NCBI RefSeq assembly: GCF_964355755.1
Contig: NC_092675.1
Coordinates: 1,956,312 to 2,020,311, forward strand
DNA length: 64,000 bases
DNA from: Antedon mediterranea
Lineage: Eukaryota; Echinodermata; Crinoidea; Comatulida; Antedonidae
Direction of reading: 5' to 3'
Part shown: positions 1 to 50,011 of the stretch, piece by piece
Numbering within the stretch: position 1 is the stretch's first letter
Layout of the letters: each line of letters opens with the position of its first letter
The notes under the pieces: generated by a model
What the model was told of the DNA's origin: nothing
Databases searched by the model: none
Seen by the model: the letters and a program-made list of their open reading frames with translations, nothing else
Translations under genes and position numbers: made by a program

Positions 1-2109
1 TAAAAAACATGTTTCGCATCCTGTACTGAACCCCTTAAACTGCTTTGAGCTTCAAATCTATTTAAGAATAACTATAATCTTAAATTAAAACATAATAACA
101 ATGACTTACCTAGGAACGAACACGAAAACAAAGAGGAACCCTTTTAGAGTCATGTTGTCTGCAACTCACGCAGACGATAAAATATCAACACAATACTTCG
201 TATCTTCTATTACAAATTACTACACAAGAGAAAGAAAAACACTCTCGTTAATATACACCATATACGATCATCAATTTATAGAAAATAGCAATATCACAGA
301 GGCAGTTTTCAAAATACTTGTATCCATCTCGTGAAATAGCTGGTAGCAGAATTGGTTGAGTAAGTGGATGTAATGAGGCGTGCCATAACCCAGTTTCTTT
401 TTCATGTTTAATAGTTGAAAACAAAACGCGTCAATAATCAAGTAATGTGAAACGTATATTAATTGCTTTCGTGATGATATTAATACTCTGTTTGATATTA
501 TTATGACGTGTCAACTGCAATGCGCAAATGGTAGCTGAACTCATGTCAAGCGTACAGTGTGGCACAAACTAAACGCGCGCTTTACGTAAACGCAAGGACG
601 CAATTAAATCTACGCCACAGACATTTTATTATAAAATAATGTCACCTTTTTAAACTATGCAATATGTAAAGTATTATGATGTAACTAAGAGCTCCTGGGC
701 ATAAGATTAAATGACATGGTTGCATTAGTATTATGTGTTATAGTTGGCTTAACAACTGTAAATATCGTTATATTGATACAAACACGATGCAACGTTTCAT
801 TATACATTCTCTAGCCATTACCGCTACCTACTGTAGAATAATGGTGTAAACAAATCTTTACCAAACGTACGGTATTTGACCCTAATAAGTGGCCACAGAT
901 GGTTCTCGAATAAATGCATCTTTGGAGTAAATAACTAGAACATTTTTAAAAGTACCTATGAATGCATACAGATACGATGAAATAGGTAGTCAAATTTTCT
1001 TGCGCGATTTACTGAAAATTTTCATTACGTAAATTATAATATATAGATAAGAGATTATCTTAACATTTGTAAACTTTGTATTTATGTACTTTTCACCACG
1101 ATAGAGAGTATTTATTTATTTATTAGTCATTACTTTTTTATCAGTGACACACACTGTCGTTAGTGGTGCAACCAAAATAAAACAATAAAACAATTGACCA
1201 AAATAATGAAAGGAAACAAAACAAAAACAACATAAAAATATATACATATTTAAGGCTATACTACAAACTATAACGGTAACACACTAAATGTATTTGAATG
1301 ATATGCAGCCTATCTTGGATAACAAGCTAGATACCGAATTAAATAGATTGAAACATTTATTCAACTTTCTCTCTTGAAAATATAGAACTACCAAGCTATC
1401 GACTATTACCTAATACCGATAAAATTAAAATAGTAATGATTTGTATTATATGCTGTTCATTGTTTTGTTGGTAAAATACAAATATTGTATAGTACATTGT
1501 GTAACAATTGTTTGCAATTTAATAAATATTATTTCGATGTTATTAAACATTTATAATCTTAATTGACTATTTCAAAGAGTTTATAGCCGGCCATTTGTTA
1601 TTTCTCTAGGCTTCAATTGTTGTATTTGTTGAAATAACGATCGGTAAAATGAAAGTATTGATTGAAACCGAATGCCGTCTTTTGTTAACTGTAAGTAAAT
1701 CAAAATTGGTATGAAAACTGTGATATTATGACATTTCCACTCGAAATTGCTGACCCCAAATTTTTAGAATATATTGAATTGAGCAGTGCATTATTTATCA
1801 AATTATTGTCATATTATGAATTATGAAACGTACGCGCGCGTTCGAGTCATCGAGAGACCTTCTGTAAACAGTAGTTACCGCATTTTCTAATAGTATATAT
1901 GTAAAAGCATTGTATAATTATTACGGTTAGATCGCAAAAGAATCCTCGACACGAACCAGCATTACCATAGCACCGAATAGCTCTTATTCATTACCGACAA
2001 ATTATTATTTTTATATAGCTAAATAATTTTAAATATCATAATAAAACATATAGCATAACATGGAAACAGCTTTTAACTTCGATATTGAATTACTTAATTT
2101 ATTTTTTAT
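1..2109. other. No gene recognised
   Basis: AT-rich, with stops in all frames. The one frame over 70 codons (101-334) has no domain, signal or splice context. Confidence 0.6.
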
Positions 2110-2215
2110 TTTGCCTAAAAACAATAAAAATACAAAAGGCTACAACATGGACAAGAAACAAAACAAAAAAACCAAACACAGTCAGAAAAAGACAGGATTC
2201 CTAAAAAGTAAACAT
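2110..2215 (-). mobile_element. LINE/SINE 3' relic sharing the SINE body motif
   Basis: Contains GACAGGATTCCTAAAAAG (plus), matching GACAGGATTCCCAAAAGC in the SINE at 46690. This suggests a shared LINE-type 3' end. No frame is preserved. Confidence 0.35.
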
Positions 2216-2409
2216 AATCATTATCATTGATTTGCGATAAAACATTTAGAATAGGCCTATATAAATTTGTAAAAACATTAAACATTTGTAAAAATACAAT
2301 ATTAGAACATATTATATTAAAAATAATAATAAAATTGGATTGCAATTATAAAAAAATATTTTATTCCTTTATTCAGGGAGTCCCATACTTTATTCATTCT
2401 TTTATTTAA

Positions 2410-2968
2410 ATATGGTAGTGATATGCCTAAATATGGTAGTGATATGCCTAAATATAGTCATAGTCATAGTCATATATACTTTATTGTCCATTTAAAAAAC
2501 AGAAATGTGATTTGAAAACTGGCAAAATACAAAAATATAAAATACAATTTACAAAAACACACACAAAAAGTTAAGAGGCTAAAAATTGTTAAAATTAGAT
2601 AATATTATGGTAGTGATATGCCTAAATATGGTAGTGATATGCCCAAATATGGTAGTGATATGCCTAAATATGGTAGTGATATGCCCAAATATGGTAGTGA
2701 TATATCCAAATATGGTAGTGATATGCCTAAATATGGTAGTGATATGCCCAAATATGGTAGTGATATACCCAAATATGGTAGTGATATGCCTAAATATGGT
2801 AGTGATATGCCTAAATATGGTAGTGATATGCCTAAATATGGTAGTGATATGCCTAAATATGGTAGTGATATGCCTAAATATGGTAGTTATATGACAAAAT
2901 ATGGTAGTGATATGACACCATCATGTCCATTGGCACATCGCATTTAGTTTGATAGTGTAGACAGAACT
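2410..2968 (+). repeat. MITE family M1 copy with internal 21-bp minisatellite
   Basis: About 16 tandem copies of a 21-bp unit (TATGGTAGTGATATGCCTAAA, with CCC and TCC variants), mainly 2606-2925 with two units at 2410-2450. The right end (AGTTTGATAGTGTAGACAGA) is the terminal repeat of family M1, and the unit itself matches M1's interior. Frames read through it are repeats (GSDMPKY), not proteins. Confidence 0.85.
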
Positions 2969-4817
2969 TACGAATATAAAATATGTTTACAGAATACTAC
3001 AAAATAGATTAGATGTATTCTAAATTGGCAAAACAAAATAAACTCATTAGAACAATCTATCGAAAATTTAGCATGTTTATTTTTAGAATTAAGAATGATT
3101 TAAAAGAATAAATTATCAAATAATTTAGGAAGAAAAAGCTGAGTTATGACAGTTTTATGACAGGAATGTTAATAGCAAGTAATGTTGTCTTAACCGCAAC
3201 GTTTTGGTATTTGATAGGCCTAATTGTTCTAATAAATTAACTCATATTAACGTTCATTTGCATAGCTTAGCTCGTATTAATTTTTAATGTTTCATATCAA
3301 CGTAAAAGAATGAGTATGACTCGATAAAATGAAATGAAATCGATCATACAAATTATTGAAATTAAAATCCGCTGAACTTGAGGAGCTTAGCATAATTTAA
3401 TTTTCCACATAATATAACCTTAAAATATTTCCAGCCATTGAAGAATTAAAACTTTGAAATGTCTGCAACTAATTTTTTATGATTTTTCTTAGAAATGTTA
3501 TGACGTAGATGTATACTTACATTTTCAGTTACCTTGCCAAAAAGTGGATGTATTGCTAACTATATATACACTTTCATCGTTCTCGCTCGTTCGAACACTT
3601 AATCGTATCACGACACAAACTGTTTTGCTGTTGACGTGATATATCATTTTCCGCAGGAACTTCATTCGTAGGCTTGCCCCTCCCACTATCGAACCCTATA
3701 CATGATGACCACATGATGACCACATGATGACCACATTAGCTTAAATTTCGTCAACTTTGTATCATTCTAACTGTGTACTAAGACCTACCAGGCTGCGACT
3801 ACTTCATTCAGTCGATTCTTCTGAGTATTGTGTTGATAACTGTTAATTCGATTTAAATGACAGTAATTCCAGGAAAGATGCACTCTTCCCTGGTAATTCG
3901 TAGTTTGTACGAAAACCTTCTGGAAAATGTACACTGGAGAACTCCAATGAAGGACATACACTTTTTCATAGCTTCTATTTTTTCAAGTTCAGCCTCAGAT
4001 TTAAAGTATTTCTAGGCCCTATACTTATTCTGTACATACATGTACTTACATGTATTTATTCTATGCTCATTTTAGTTATATATTATTATCTTGTAAAAAA
4101 AATTATAGTTTCAAAAGGACACTGTAGACTAATTTAGACTGTGGAAAAGGTAATCGAATATCTTTGAAATCTATGACAATTAATGAATAAAAAAACAAAA
4201 CAGCGCACAGGTGTTGATGTGGTTTTAAATACAGGAGGAAGATCTATCCATTCGTTAGATTAGTGACACAGCACAGACTTGCACTCCTTGCACTTAGTAT
4301 CAACTTGATCAAATAATTAGGTTGTTTGCTCTTGTTATAAATAGGTTTCTAGATCACTAATGCGTTTTAAAAAATGTTCACCAATAATTGAGTATTTACC
4401 TTATTAATTGTGTTTTGGTAGATGTATTTAACCGATAAATCCTTTCTGGAATCTAATCAAAGGCCATTTCTAGGCTCTATGTTACTGATGTTGATGTATC
4501 GTATAAATATCTTTAAAACATTCTTATTCAAGTAGTGTGGAATTATGTTAGTATAGTTGCGGGTCGGGCTAGATTCACATGATCAAAACGATTGCATAAC
4601 TTGGATTTAATGCTCATTGTTTTAATTTTGGTCAACACTGAATTTTTAAATAATCAACCATTTGACCTTTTTAATTACATAATCTATTTGCATTATTTGC
4701 CAACACTAATTATGTTGTCACTGGACAAATACAGTTTGTTAGAATTCTTAGTTTGAAACCCATATTAGTACACAGAGTTTAGTAGTCTATTGGCAAAACA
4801 AGACTGATTCAATAACT
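2969..4817. other. No gene recognised
   Basis: AT-rich spacer. A triple CATGATGACCA tandem at ~3700-3735 is the only local pattern seen. Confidence 0.6.
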
Positions 4818-5175
4818 GACTGATTGAATCATTAAACGAGGGATTGAATGACAGACTGTTTCAATGATCGATTGAATGACAGATTTAATCAATGATTTAT
4901 TCAACTGACTGATTCAATCACTAGCCGATTCAATCACCGACATATTCAATCACTGACTGATTCAATTGCTAACTGATTCAATCACTAACTGATTCAAACT
5001 GATTCAATCATTGACTGATTTAATCACTAACTGATTCAATCACTAACTGATTCAATCACTGACTGATTCAATCACTAACTGGTTCAATCACTAACTGATT
5101 CAATCACTCCATGACTGACGAGCTCAATGACTAACCGGCTGAATGAGTCAGTGACTGACTGACAATGAAACAACT
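4818..5175 (+). repeat. Minisatellite, ~16-bp unit
   Basis: Degenerate tandem copies of CTGATTCAATCACTAA / CTGATTCAATCACTGA. No open frame or flanking gene. Confidence 0.8.
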
Positions 5176-7106
5176 GACTGATTTAACTGCCTAAAACATA
5201 AACGAATATTATATTTGTGAACTACCAATATTAAAGCTGTAAAGAAGAGCACACACCTAGCAGTATCAATGTGTTTGCCAGGTTTAATTATGAAAACGGA
5301 TCGATTTTTAAAGTTGTATGGCGTACATTGTCATCATTGTAATACATAACGTATTTGAAAATAATGCAATGTGCTATTCACTCGAATGTAATAGCGTTTT
5401 ATGAAGTTCCTGTTCTAATCAAAGCAACATTATAACAGCATACTTTAGGTATTCTATACTTAATACATCTTGAATCCACAGAATAAACGACATTAACAAA
5501 TACTAGTCGTTACGCCAATTCCCTACAGATGGTTCTATACATTAAATTTCACTATTAGTAAATGATATTGTAAACAATGTGTTTGAATTTCATGAGGCAC
5601 ACATCAATATACCGTATTTATTCGAATAAAAACCCATGGAAAAATTCCCTCAAAGAACATCTTTTGAAATAAATATCTCCCCTTCCCTTTCAATAAACGC
5701 CCAGAGCGTTTATTTTTTCCCTAGAATAAACGCACCACCACATTTTTTTTTATAGATCAACAGCAATCAAGGTTATTTCAAATAATAATTCGGATTTATT
5801 TGTATTTTGTAGTGTTATGTTTCAATCTATACCTCAATCTTAGCCATTTTAACAAGCATTTTATTTATTATTAAGTAATAATTCTGAATCATTTATTTTA
5901 AAATATCGCAATGCTTTTAACAACATTTACCAGAGTTCTGACCGCAAGTAAACAGGTTCCTAAATAATTAAACAGATTGTCTATTCCGTGAGATTTGAGC
6001 ATGCGCATACATTTTACTTAAACCAAGGGAGTTTAGTAAGCTCTTACTATAATTTATTAATTAAAGTAATATTTCTAATCTCGCGAAGGACAATACTTTG
6101 GTACATAAAATGTAATTGAAAACATTACCCTGAAGAGTTTAACAACATCTTACATTGAAATTCTATAACTTAACAAATTGCAGAAACTTTTAAGTAAGGT
6201 TTACAAAATCGAAAATTCTAAGATATTTTTTACCAATCTTCTCTATTTATATTTTTTATATACCTTTTGTTTTGTTTTTAAGCTTAAAACACTGAGTGAC
6301 AGAGTTGTTAAGAGATGTAGCTAAATATGGTAAGTGATGGTATGACTTCTAGTTGTGTGTGGGGGGGGGGGGGGGGGGGGGCAGTCGATGTCTTTACATA
6401 CATGAACTGATTCTGTACCTGTCTATTATTATTATTATTATTATTTTTTTTAAATATATTATTATTACGAATTTACAGTGTTTTGGCAAGTTTAGGAAAG
6501 AGAAAAATAGAGAGAGAGATGTAAAAATTTTATTACAAATTTGAAGTAATATTTACAAAAACAACAAATAATAATTTGTTGGTTTTGTTTTGTTTTATTC
6601 TATTTTTTGTTGTTATAATCTCGGTTTTATTGTATCGTCCTTTGACAGGCTGGTCAAACACATCACAAGATGACAGTTTTACTTTTTTACTTTTGCTTTC
6701 CGCTACTCCCCTGAGGCCTATATGTTTGTTTTTGTTATGTAGAAAGATTGAAAAAATAAATGAACAAATAAATACCAATCTCTGTTGATAGGCACTCTAT
6801 TTAACATTTTCTATAGTTGTTTCTCTTGTGGTTTTTTGTCAACATGGATTCTTCATTTGCGCCGTGTACAAGATAAATATAAAGGGATTTACATTCTGAG
6901 GGGTCCCTCAAAATATTTATTGTCAACAAAAGAAGTCACAGCACAATGCATTATACAATGATTTAAATATTTAAAGGTTCATTGTATATTGTTTAATTAA
7001 TGAAATCCGTAAAATAACAATTTTATTCTTTCTGTTCATGCGCACTCAAGTGAAGTACATTCAGTATATCAGATTCATAAACGACCTCTTGTATTATCAC
7101 ATGCTT
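5176..7106. other. No gene recognised
   Basis: AT-rich spacer with the poly(G) and ATT tracts. Short frames here carry no recognisable domain. Confidence 0.55.
6358..6382 (+). repeat. Poly(G) tract
   Basis: Run of about 21 G after GTGTGTG. An ATT run follows at ~6425-6447. Prone to assembly error. Confidence 0.8.
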
Positions 7107-7386
7107 TATAATAATAATAATGATACACTTTTATAAAGCGCTATTTACTGATGTCTCGCTAAAAGACCAACAAGAATTATTGAAAAAGGTGAGATTTTAG
7201 AAGTGACTTCAATTGCTTAAGAGATTTATATTGACGGGTATGGAGTGGAAGCTGGTTCCAAACTAGTGGCGCTTGTGCAAAAAACCTCTTGGGGTAAGAT
7301 GTGTTTTTTGCAGTAGATAAACAGAGAGTTAATTTCAGAGCGTTACAAAACAACTTAGAGGTTGTTAATACAGTAGGCCTACACAA
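7107..7386 (-). mobile_element. CR1/L2-like LINE 3' relic
   Basis: A short frame (7177-7386) encodes the C-terminal LINE signature KRFFAQAPLVWNQLPLHTRQ followed by SLKQLKSLLKSHLF. Downstream on the minus strand comes a short 3'UTR (GCGCTTTATAAAAGTG) and an ATT trinucleotide tail, the usual end for this group. Only the last ~70 codons remain. Confidence 0.8.
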
Positions 7387-8039
7387 TTTTAAATTAAACG
7401 AATATTACGAATGCATTATTAATTGAGCTGAATATTAATTAACCTGACATTTATTGTTTTTTCGATGTTACATTTAATACCAATATTACAAACATATTGA
7501 ACCATTCAATGGTATACGAAATTGTTGTACTTACCGACAATTTGAAACCAACACTTTCTACATCAGATGACAACGCAAGACGAGAGTATCAGAGATGCAC
7601 ATTGGTCAAAGTCAACGAAGTAACTACGAACGCCGCCGCTGGTTGCTGCTGTCACGTCAGCGAACATTCTATGCCACGATAGTAATGAGATCTGGTTTCA
7701 ACATGCATTGTGATCGATACAATCTAATGAAGACATCTAGTAGAAGAGCCTTGTTTCTAACGAGTTTTAGTTCAACCAGTGTCACGCAAATATTCTAATA
7801 AAGACCTGGATTATTCATTCATGATTTGCTTCAATTAGAGAGGAATTAAGATGTTTTATTTCCAGTATTAAAATGCCATGGCCAGTTTACAAAATGCAGT
7901 TTAAAAATGTAAACAAACGATTGACTTAGTTTTTGAGGATAAGTCTAATACGTTATTAGTATGGAAATTAAAAGTGAAAAAAATATTCAAATATTTTACT
8001 CTCTCGATATATCGTGAGTAAATACCGCCCTGCTTATTT

Positions 8040-8232
8040 ATATAATATACAACATATATAAATGAATTATTTGTTTTTTATATTGCTTATTTATTTATTT
8101 AGTTATTGCTTTTGTTTGTATTATCAATATTTATTTTTTTCCTAGGGTGCTTATTAGCTTAAAATCTTAAAATATGAATCCTCCATGTACATGGTTGTAG
8201 TAGTATATGGAATTAAATTGAATTGAATTGAC
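8040..8232 (+). mobile_element. LINE/SINE-type 3' tail relic
   Basis: Ends in TATGGAATTAAATTGAATTGAATTGA, a tail style common on CR1-like elements of marine invertebrates. No coding sequence remains. It directly borders the palindromic satellite. Confidence 0.4.
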
Positions 8233-8279
8233 GAATTTGGTCCTCTTACACAACACTACCTGCAGATATCGAAATATTA

Positions 8280-10430
8280 GCGCATTGTTAATTTCGACCC
8301 TTTTATTTTTTGACATAACTAGTTAATATGGCTCTTTAAGATCATGATAACGCAGTATATGCGCATATATATGGCACTATTTTCGCATAATTATTGAATT
8401 AAAAAAATTCCTGTACTAGGCCTATAGGCTACAGGAAAATTTTCAAAAAATGACCAAATTTTGACAAATGGCTATATAAGATGATGATAACCACAATATA
8501 TGCGCATATATGGCAATATTATCGCATAATTATTGATTTTTAAAAAGTGGCTATTTTGGCCATTTTGCGAAAAAAATCCCTTTTGAAAAATAACCAAATT
8601 TCGACCCTTTTATTTTTCGACAAAACTGGTTACTATGGCTCTATAAGATTATGATAACGCAATATATGCGCATATATGGCACTATTTTTACCCTAGTACA
8701 GGGACATTTTCAAAAATGACCAAATTTCGACCCTTTTATTTTTCGACAAAACTGGTTACTATGGCTCTATAAGATGATGAAAACGCAATACATGCGCATA
8801 TATGGCACTATTTTTGCATAATTATTGAATTTTAAAAAGTAGCTATTTTGGCCATTTTTCGAAAAAATCCCTTTACTATATAGTACAGGGAAATTTGCGA
8901 AAAATGGCCTTTTTTAACCCCTTTTATTTTTTGACATAAAAGGTTACTATTGCATAATAAACATGCGCAGAGAAGAATAATGGGTTCTGCGCATGCCAAT
9001 TGGGCTATGCTAACCAATTTTGACATAAATGGTTACTATAGTATAATAAACATGTGCAGAGGCGCTGTAGTAACCAATTTTTCTAAAAATAAAAAGGTCG
9101 TAAATTGGCAATTTTTTTGAAAAAATTCCTGTACAGGGAAATTTTCAAAAATGGCCGATTTTCGACCTTTTTATTTTTTGACATAAATGGTTACTATAGC
9201 ATAATAAACATGCGCAGAGTCGAATAATGCGTCCATTTTTGAAAATTTCCCTGTTGTGCTATAGTAACCACTTTTGACAAAAATGGTTATTATTCGCATA
9301 ATAAACATGCGCAGAGTCGACTAATGGGTTCTGCGCATGTCAATTGTGCTATAGTAATCAGTTTTATCGAAAATAAAAAGGTCAAAAATTTGCCATTTTT
9401 AAAAAAAATCCCTGTACTATAGTACATGGAAATTTTATAAAAATGGCCGATTTTCGACCCTTTTATTTTTTGACATAAATGGTTACTATTGCATAATAAA
9501 CATGTGCAGAGAAGAATAATGGGTTCTGCGCATGTCAATTGTGCTATAGTAACCACTTTTGACAAAAATGGTTACTATTCGCATAATAAACATGCGCAGA
9601 GTCGACTAATGGGTTCTGCGCATGTTAATTGTGCTATAGTAACCAGTTTTATCTAAAAATACAAAGGTCGAAAATTGGCCATTTATTTGAAAAAATCCCT
9701 GTACTATAGTACATGGAAATTTTCGAAAAATGGCCGATTTTCGACCCTTTTATTTTTTGACATAAATGGTTACTATTGCATAATAAACATGCGCAGAGAA
9801 GAATAATGGGTTCTGCGCATGCCAATTGGGCTATGCTAACCAATTTTGACATAAATGGTTACTATAGTATAATAAACATGCGCAGAGGCGAATAATGGGT
9901 TCTGCGCACTTCAATTGTGCTATAGTAACCAGTTTTATAGAAAAATAAAAAGATCGAAAATTGGCCATTTTTTTGAAAAAATCCCTGTATTATAGTACAG
10001 GGAAATTTGCGAAAAATGGTCTTTTTTCACCCTTTTTATTTTTTGACATAAATGGTTACTATTGCATAATAAACATGCGCAGAGAAGAATAATGAGTTCT
10101 GCGCATGCCAATTGGGCTATGCTAACCAATTTTGACATAAATGGTTACTATAGTATAATAAACATGCGCAGAGTCGAATAATGCGTTCTGCGCATGTCAA
10201 TTGTGCTATAGTAATCAGTTTTATCGAAAATAAAAAGGTCAAAAATTTGCCATTTTTAAAAAAAATCCCTGTACTATAGTACATGGAAATTTTATAAAAA
10301 TGGCCGATTTTCGACCCTTTTATTTTTTGACATAAATGGTTACTATTGCATAATAAACATGTGCAGAGAAGAATAATGGGTTCTGCGCATGTCAATTGTG
10401 CTATAGTAACCACTTTTGACAAAAATAAAA
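8280..10430 (+). repeat. Palindromic satellite array with ~288-bp higher-order unit
   Basis: Marker TTCTGCGCATG recurs at alternating spacings of about 196 and 90 bp from 9323 on. The 90-bp module is a foldback (GGTTACTAT...ACATGCGCAGA...TCTGCGCATGT...ATAGTAACC). The other module is a second foldback centred on CCCTGTACTATAGTACAGGG flanked by inverted AAAATAAAAAGGTCG. An earlier, related variant (8280-8830) carries ATATATGCGCATATATGGC. Repeated minus-strand frames (IAQLACAEPIILLCACLLC) arise from the repeat and are not supported as proteins. Confidence 0.85.
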
Positions 10431-11821
10431 TGAATACTCTAATAATAACTAAACAAGTTTAAGTGAGTATTGAATAAAATAATTATTGACAATTATTCGT
10501 AGGGCAGTACCAAATTATTTTATGTTTAAAACAACAACATTACACAGCTTGCTGTGCAATTAACACCATTGTTGTGCACTTGAATGGGTTTCCTATGACA
10601 TAATAGGTGTTAATATGTCAATTGAGTGAGTCTTTCATGGCATTTGTAGTTGAGTTAGTCTTTGGTGACAATAGTAACACACACTTGTAATTGAGTGGTA
10701 TTTTGATTTTTAAATTTCATATTTCTAGTTAAAATTTTGAATATCTGAATATACCACAAGGTGTATCATTCCCTAAATAGCCCAAAAAGCTAAAAAAGAA
10801 TACTAAAACAAAAATATTGACAGAACATTAATTATATTTCAATTGTAGGACGGTTTATTACCGATATCTACAAAATCTACAATAACTTTCATTAAATAAA
10901 ATGTGATTTTTTTTATTTACAAAGTTGTCCGTTGTTTACCACAAAGGGTACGCTCTTAAAATCAATATAACTCATTTTGACATATATCAGAACTGCATTG
11001 TAGGAGTTAGTCAGCTGTACTATGGTGTCAAATGTATTACCAAATCATTCAAAAAAAGTTAATATTATTTACAATAAATACATACATCATCAAGACACTT
11101 ACTTCTCATTTCTAAATAAAATAATATAATAATTTAGTAAGTATTTACATATGTTTGATATGAAATAAATTATGTAACCATATATTTTCATTATTAAATT
11201 ACAGAATTATTGTAAATTATGATTTTCTATTTTAATATACATAACATAGGTAACCTACAGATGCAGATATGGTCAATATGGATTACTCTCCCTAGAAGGA
11301 GGTTGAGAATTTGAAAAACCATTCATTTATTTCTCAAGCTGATTTTGAAGTGTGTACAAAAAAAAATAATCATAAATTATAATTATAACAAATACATTTA
11401 CAATTACAATAGAAATCATTCCCTTAACATACAAAGACCCTGTTTGGATATAGCTGCATTGACATAAAAATTGCATTGCATTTTGTGCTATTAATTAATT
11501 AATATTTTCATGTAATTATTTAATTAATTATTCACAATTATTTTTCAATGGAAGATTTGTTCAATCAATAAAAAAATACAATTCTTACTTAAGTAGTTGC
11601 ATTGTCACACTAAATAAATAAATTAATCCGGAAAGAAAATCTCTCAGATATTTACAATATATTACAACAAAAACTGGAAGATACTGTTATATTAAGGCAG
11701 TTAACACTTTTTTCTAAGCTAATCAGGTTTTATTGTTCGTTAAATATCAAATTTGCTTATAAAATAAGACTGTAATACAGTACCAGCGTATTTCCATAGC
11801 TTTAATTTAAAATCACTATTA
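10431..11821. other. No gene recognised between the satellite and the MITE
   Basis: AT-rich, no frame of note. It may include the distal 3'UTR of the receptor gene; a minus-strand AATAAA lies at 11728-11733, about 690 nt past the stop. Confidence 0.5.
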
Positions 11822-12014
11822 AGCTTGGTTCCCACTAGCGACGCAACGTAACGCAATCTACGTAACATAAGTAAATGCCCTTATAATGTTTGCCCCCACC
11901 TGCGTGAAATGAAATTTGCGATGTTTGCAGCACTATTGCGTCGTCGGTTCCCACTTGTGACACTTTGCGCCGATACGTCACTGCGCTGCGTTGCATTCTA
12001 GTGGGAACCACGCT
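11822..12014 (+). mobile_element. Short MITE, TTA target
   Basis: 193 bp with inverted ends AGCTTGGTTCCCACTAG and (inverted) AGCGTGGTTCCCACTAG and TTA on both sides (11819-11821, 12015-12017). Lies just downstream of the receptor gene. TTA and length suggest a Harbinger-like MITE. Confidence 0.75.
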
Positions 12015-12417
12015 TTATCATTTAGTATTATAAGTTTCAACATACAGCGCAAGATAACCTTTAGAAATTAGTAACGTAAAAATTCATTGTACTCATACAA
12101 ATTGGAATGCGTTTCCTTACTCGATTCCTCAAGAGTTTTGTAGAATTCTACGTACAGGCAATTACCTAAAGCGCAATATGCGTAGGTCAGAATCAGAATC
12201 AAGATAATGACTTGAGTATAACTCATACAATGTGTAAGTCCCAGATGGAATTACTGTTTTAATTTATCGTATAACTTTTATGACTTTTAATTTTTCTTAT
12301 TAATTTAACTATTATATTATTAATTGTGACAAATAAAATATAATTGTTTTTATAATTTGAAATTGTTGCTACCCTATTTTAAATATCTCCTATATAAAAT
12401 ATGAACCTAGCTTAGCT

Positions 12418-48647
<36,230 letters not shown>

Positions 48648-48987
48648 GATGATCAGATCTAAAAAGTAACGAATAGAATATTCATAATTAAAAATTACGT
48701 TGAAAATATACTTAAAATAATAACACTTATTTTGGGACACCCCCTATTCAGGTAAAATCACTAATATAATGTACTTAATATTTAAAACGAATAATAGTAA
48801 TTGGCCTATGTTTCGCGCCATTTATAGATATTTTCGCGCCATCATGCCCAAATCAATGTGCATGTTTAGTACAATGACGCAGTTATTAAATTAAATTTAA
48901 AATTGTTCCCGATAATATTTATATAACTGTATGATTTCAATAATTTCAATAAATACAAAATTATAATATTTCAATATGGACACTTAC

Positions 48988-49070
48988 TTTGTAAAATGGC
49001 ACTGGATAACGAAAACAAAATCTCTCAAAACACCAGAGAAAAACAAATTTTTCCGATAACGACGAATCAC
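48988..49070 (-). other. 5'UTR exon of the SRCR/Ig receptor gene
   Basis: This stretch lies between the TATA box and a strong minus-strand donor (GTAAGTG beginning at 48987). The next acceptor (TTTTTAG, ending at 48659) opens the exon with the start codon after 11 nt of leader. The upstream edge is approximate because the start site was only estimated from the TATA position. Confidence 0.5.
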
Positions 49071-49091
49071 AGAAAAGTTGAGTTACAGTCT

Positions 49092-49099
49092 CTTATATA
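49092..49099 (-). promoter_or_regulatory. TATA box of the SRCR/Ig receptor gene
   Basis: On the minus strand the sequence reads TATATAAG. It lies about 100 nt upstream of a good 5' splice donor (48987/48988) that leads to the start-codon exon. A transcription start about 30 nt downstream, near 49065-49075, would give a short 5'UTR exon. Inferred from position and sequence only. Confidence 0.5.
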
Positions 49100-49509
49100 A
49101 AACAATTACGGTGTACGGAATAATAGAAATATATAATTATATAATATTTCTCAGCGAACAGCAGCTCGATATACGCCTATGTTTACAAACACAACGACTT
49201 GTTATGATTTTGTTGTCCGGTTTGCGTAAATCGTAGTAAAAAATGCTTGTTCATTATATTCTATATAGCCAATCAGATCAATGAGTCTTTATGACGTCAC
49301 AGCCACAGCCGTTCATTCATTAATTACGCTACCTCAAATGACAGTGGTTCATAAAATTATCTAATTAAAATAATCCGTGGAACATTATAATACGATTAAA
49401 TATTGATCATTCATTCATAATATTAAGAGATGAGATTCCCGTGTCATCATCATAATCATCATGATGATTTTTAAATGTATTATGAACTGTATATTGATTT
49501 TAATGTTAT

Positions 49510-49612
49510 GTAGGTAAGTTCTTCTGGGGCCCCAGAAATTTTATATGGTGACTCTGTTGCTTTTGGGGTCCCAGGACATGATGTCTAATAAATAAATGAA
49601 ATGAAATGAAAT
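49510..49612 (+). mobile_element. SINE/LINE 3' tail relic
   Basis: TCTGGGGCCCCAGAAATTTTA palindrome-containing stretch followed by AATAAATGAAATGAAATGAA, a tail like that of the SINE at 46622. Upstream of the receptor promoter. Confidence 0.35.
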
Positions 49613-50011
49613 AAAAAAATCAAATTAATTAAAATTAGTATATCTCTTTTAGCAAAGAACTTTTATTGATTACCGATATTTGTTATAGATTTAAAACATC
49701 ATGATCACACACCAACAGATATTTTGTATTTATGTTGATTATTATTATTATTATTATAATGGCGGACATACTGAATAAACATCCATGTTAATCGTTCATA
49801 TGGCGAGCGTGTTTTCCCAAGAAAACATGTTAACTATTAGAGGCATAAACAGCATTCCATAATGTTACTATTGGTAATAGACATACTCTTATGTGATACA
49901 AAATACAGTAGTGTCATAGATAGTCTTTTAACAAGGAAGAAAACATTTTTCTTCCCCGTTGAAGTAGACATGACAAACCGGAGATCTAAAATGTTGACTG
50001 CGTAAAGAACT

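Noticed and set aside
2606-2925. CRISPR-like array
   Set aside because: Direct 21-bp tandem units without spacers, in an animal genome, inside a MITE.
2586-2947. Two overlapping periodic frames (VVICLNM and GSDMPKY repeats)
   Set aside because: They are produced by the 21-bp unit being divisible by three, so any stop-free frame stays open.
7497-7798. Two overlapping short plus frames
   Set aside because: No domain, no splice signals, no conservation evidence available.
8832-10422. Repeated minus-strand frames with cysteine-rich, hydrophobic peptides (ACAEPIILLCACLLC)
   Set aside because: They are the same satellite unit read again and again, crossing palindromes. No splice or start context, and lengths follow the repeat.
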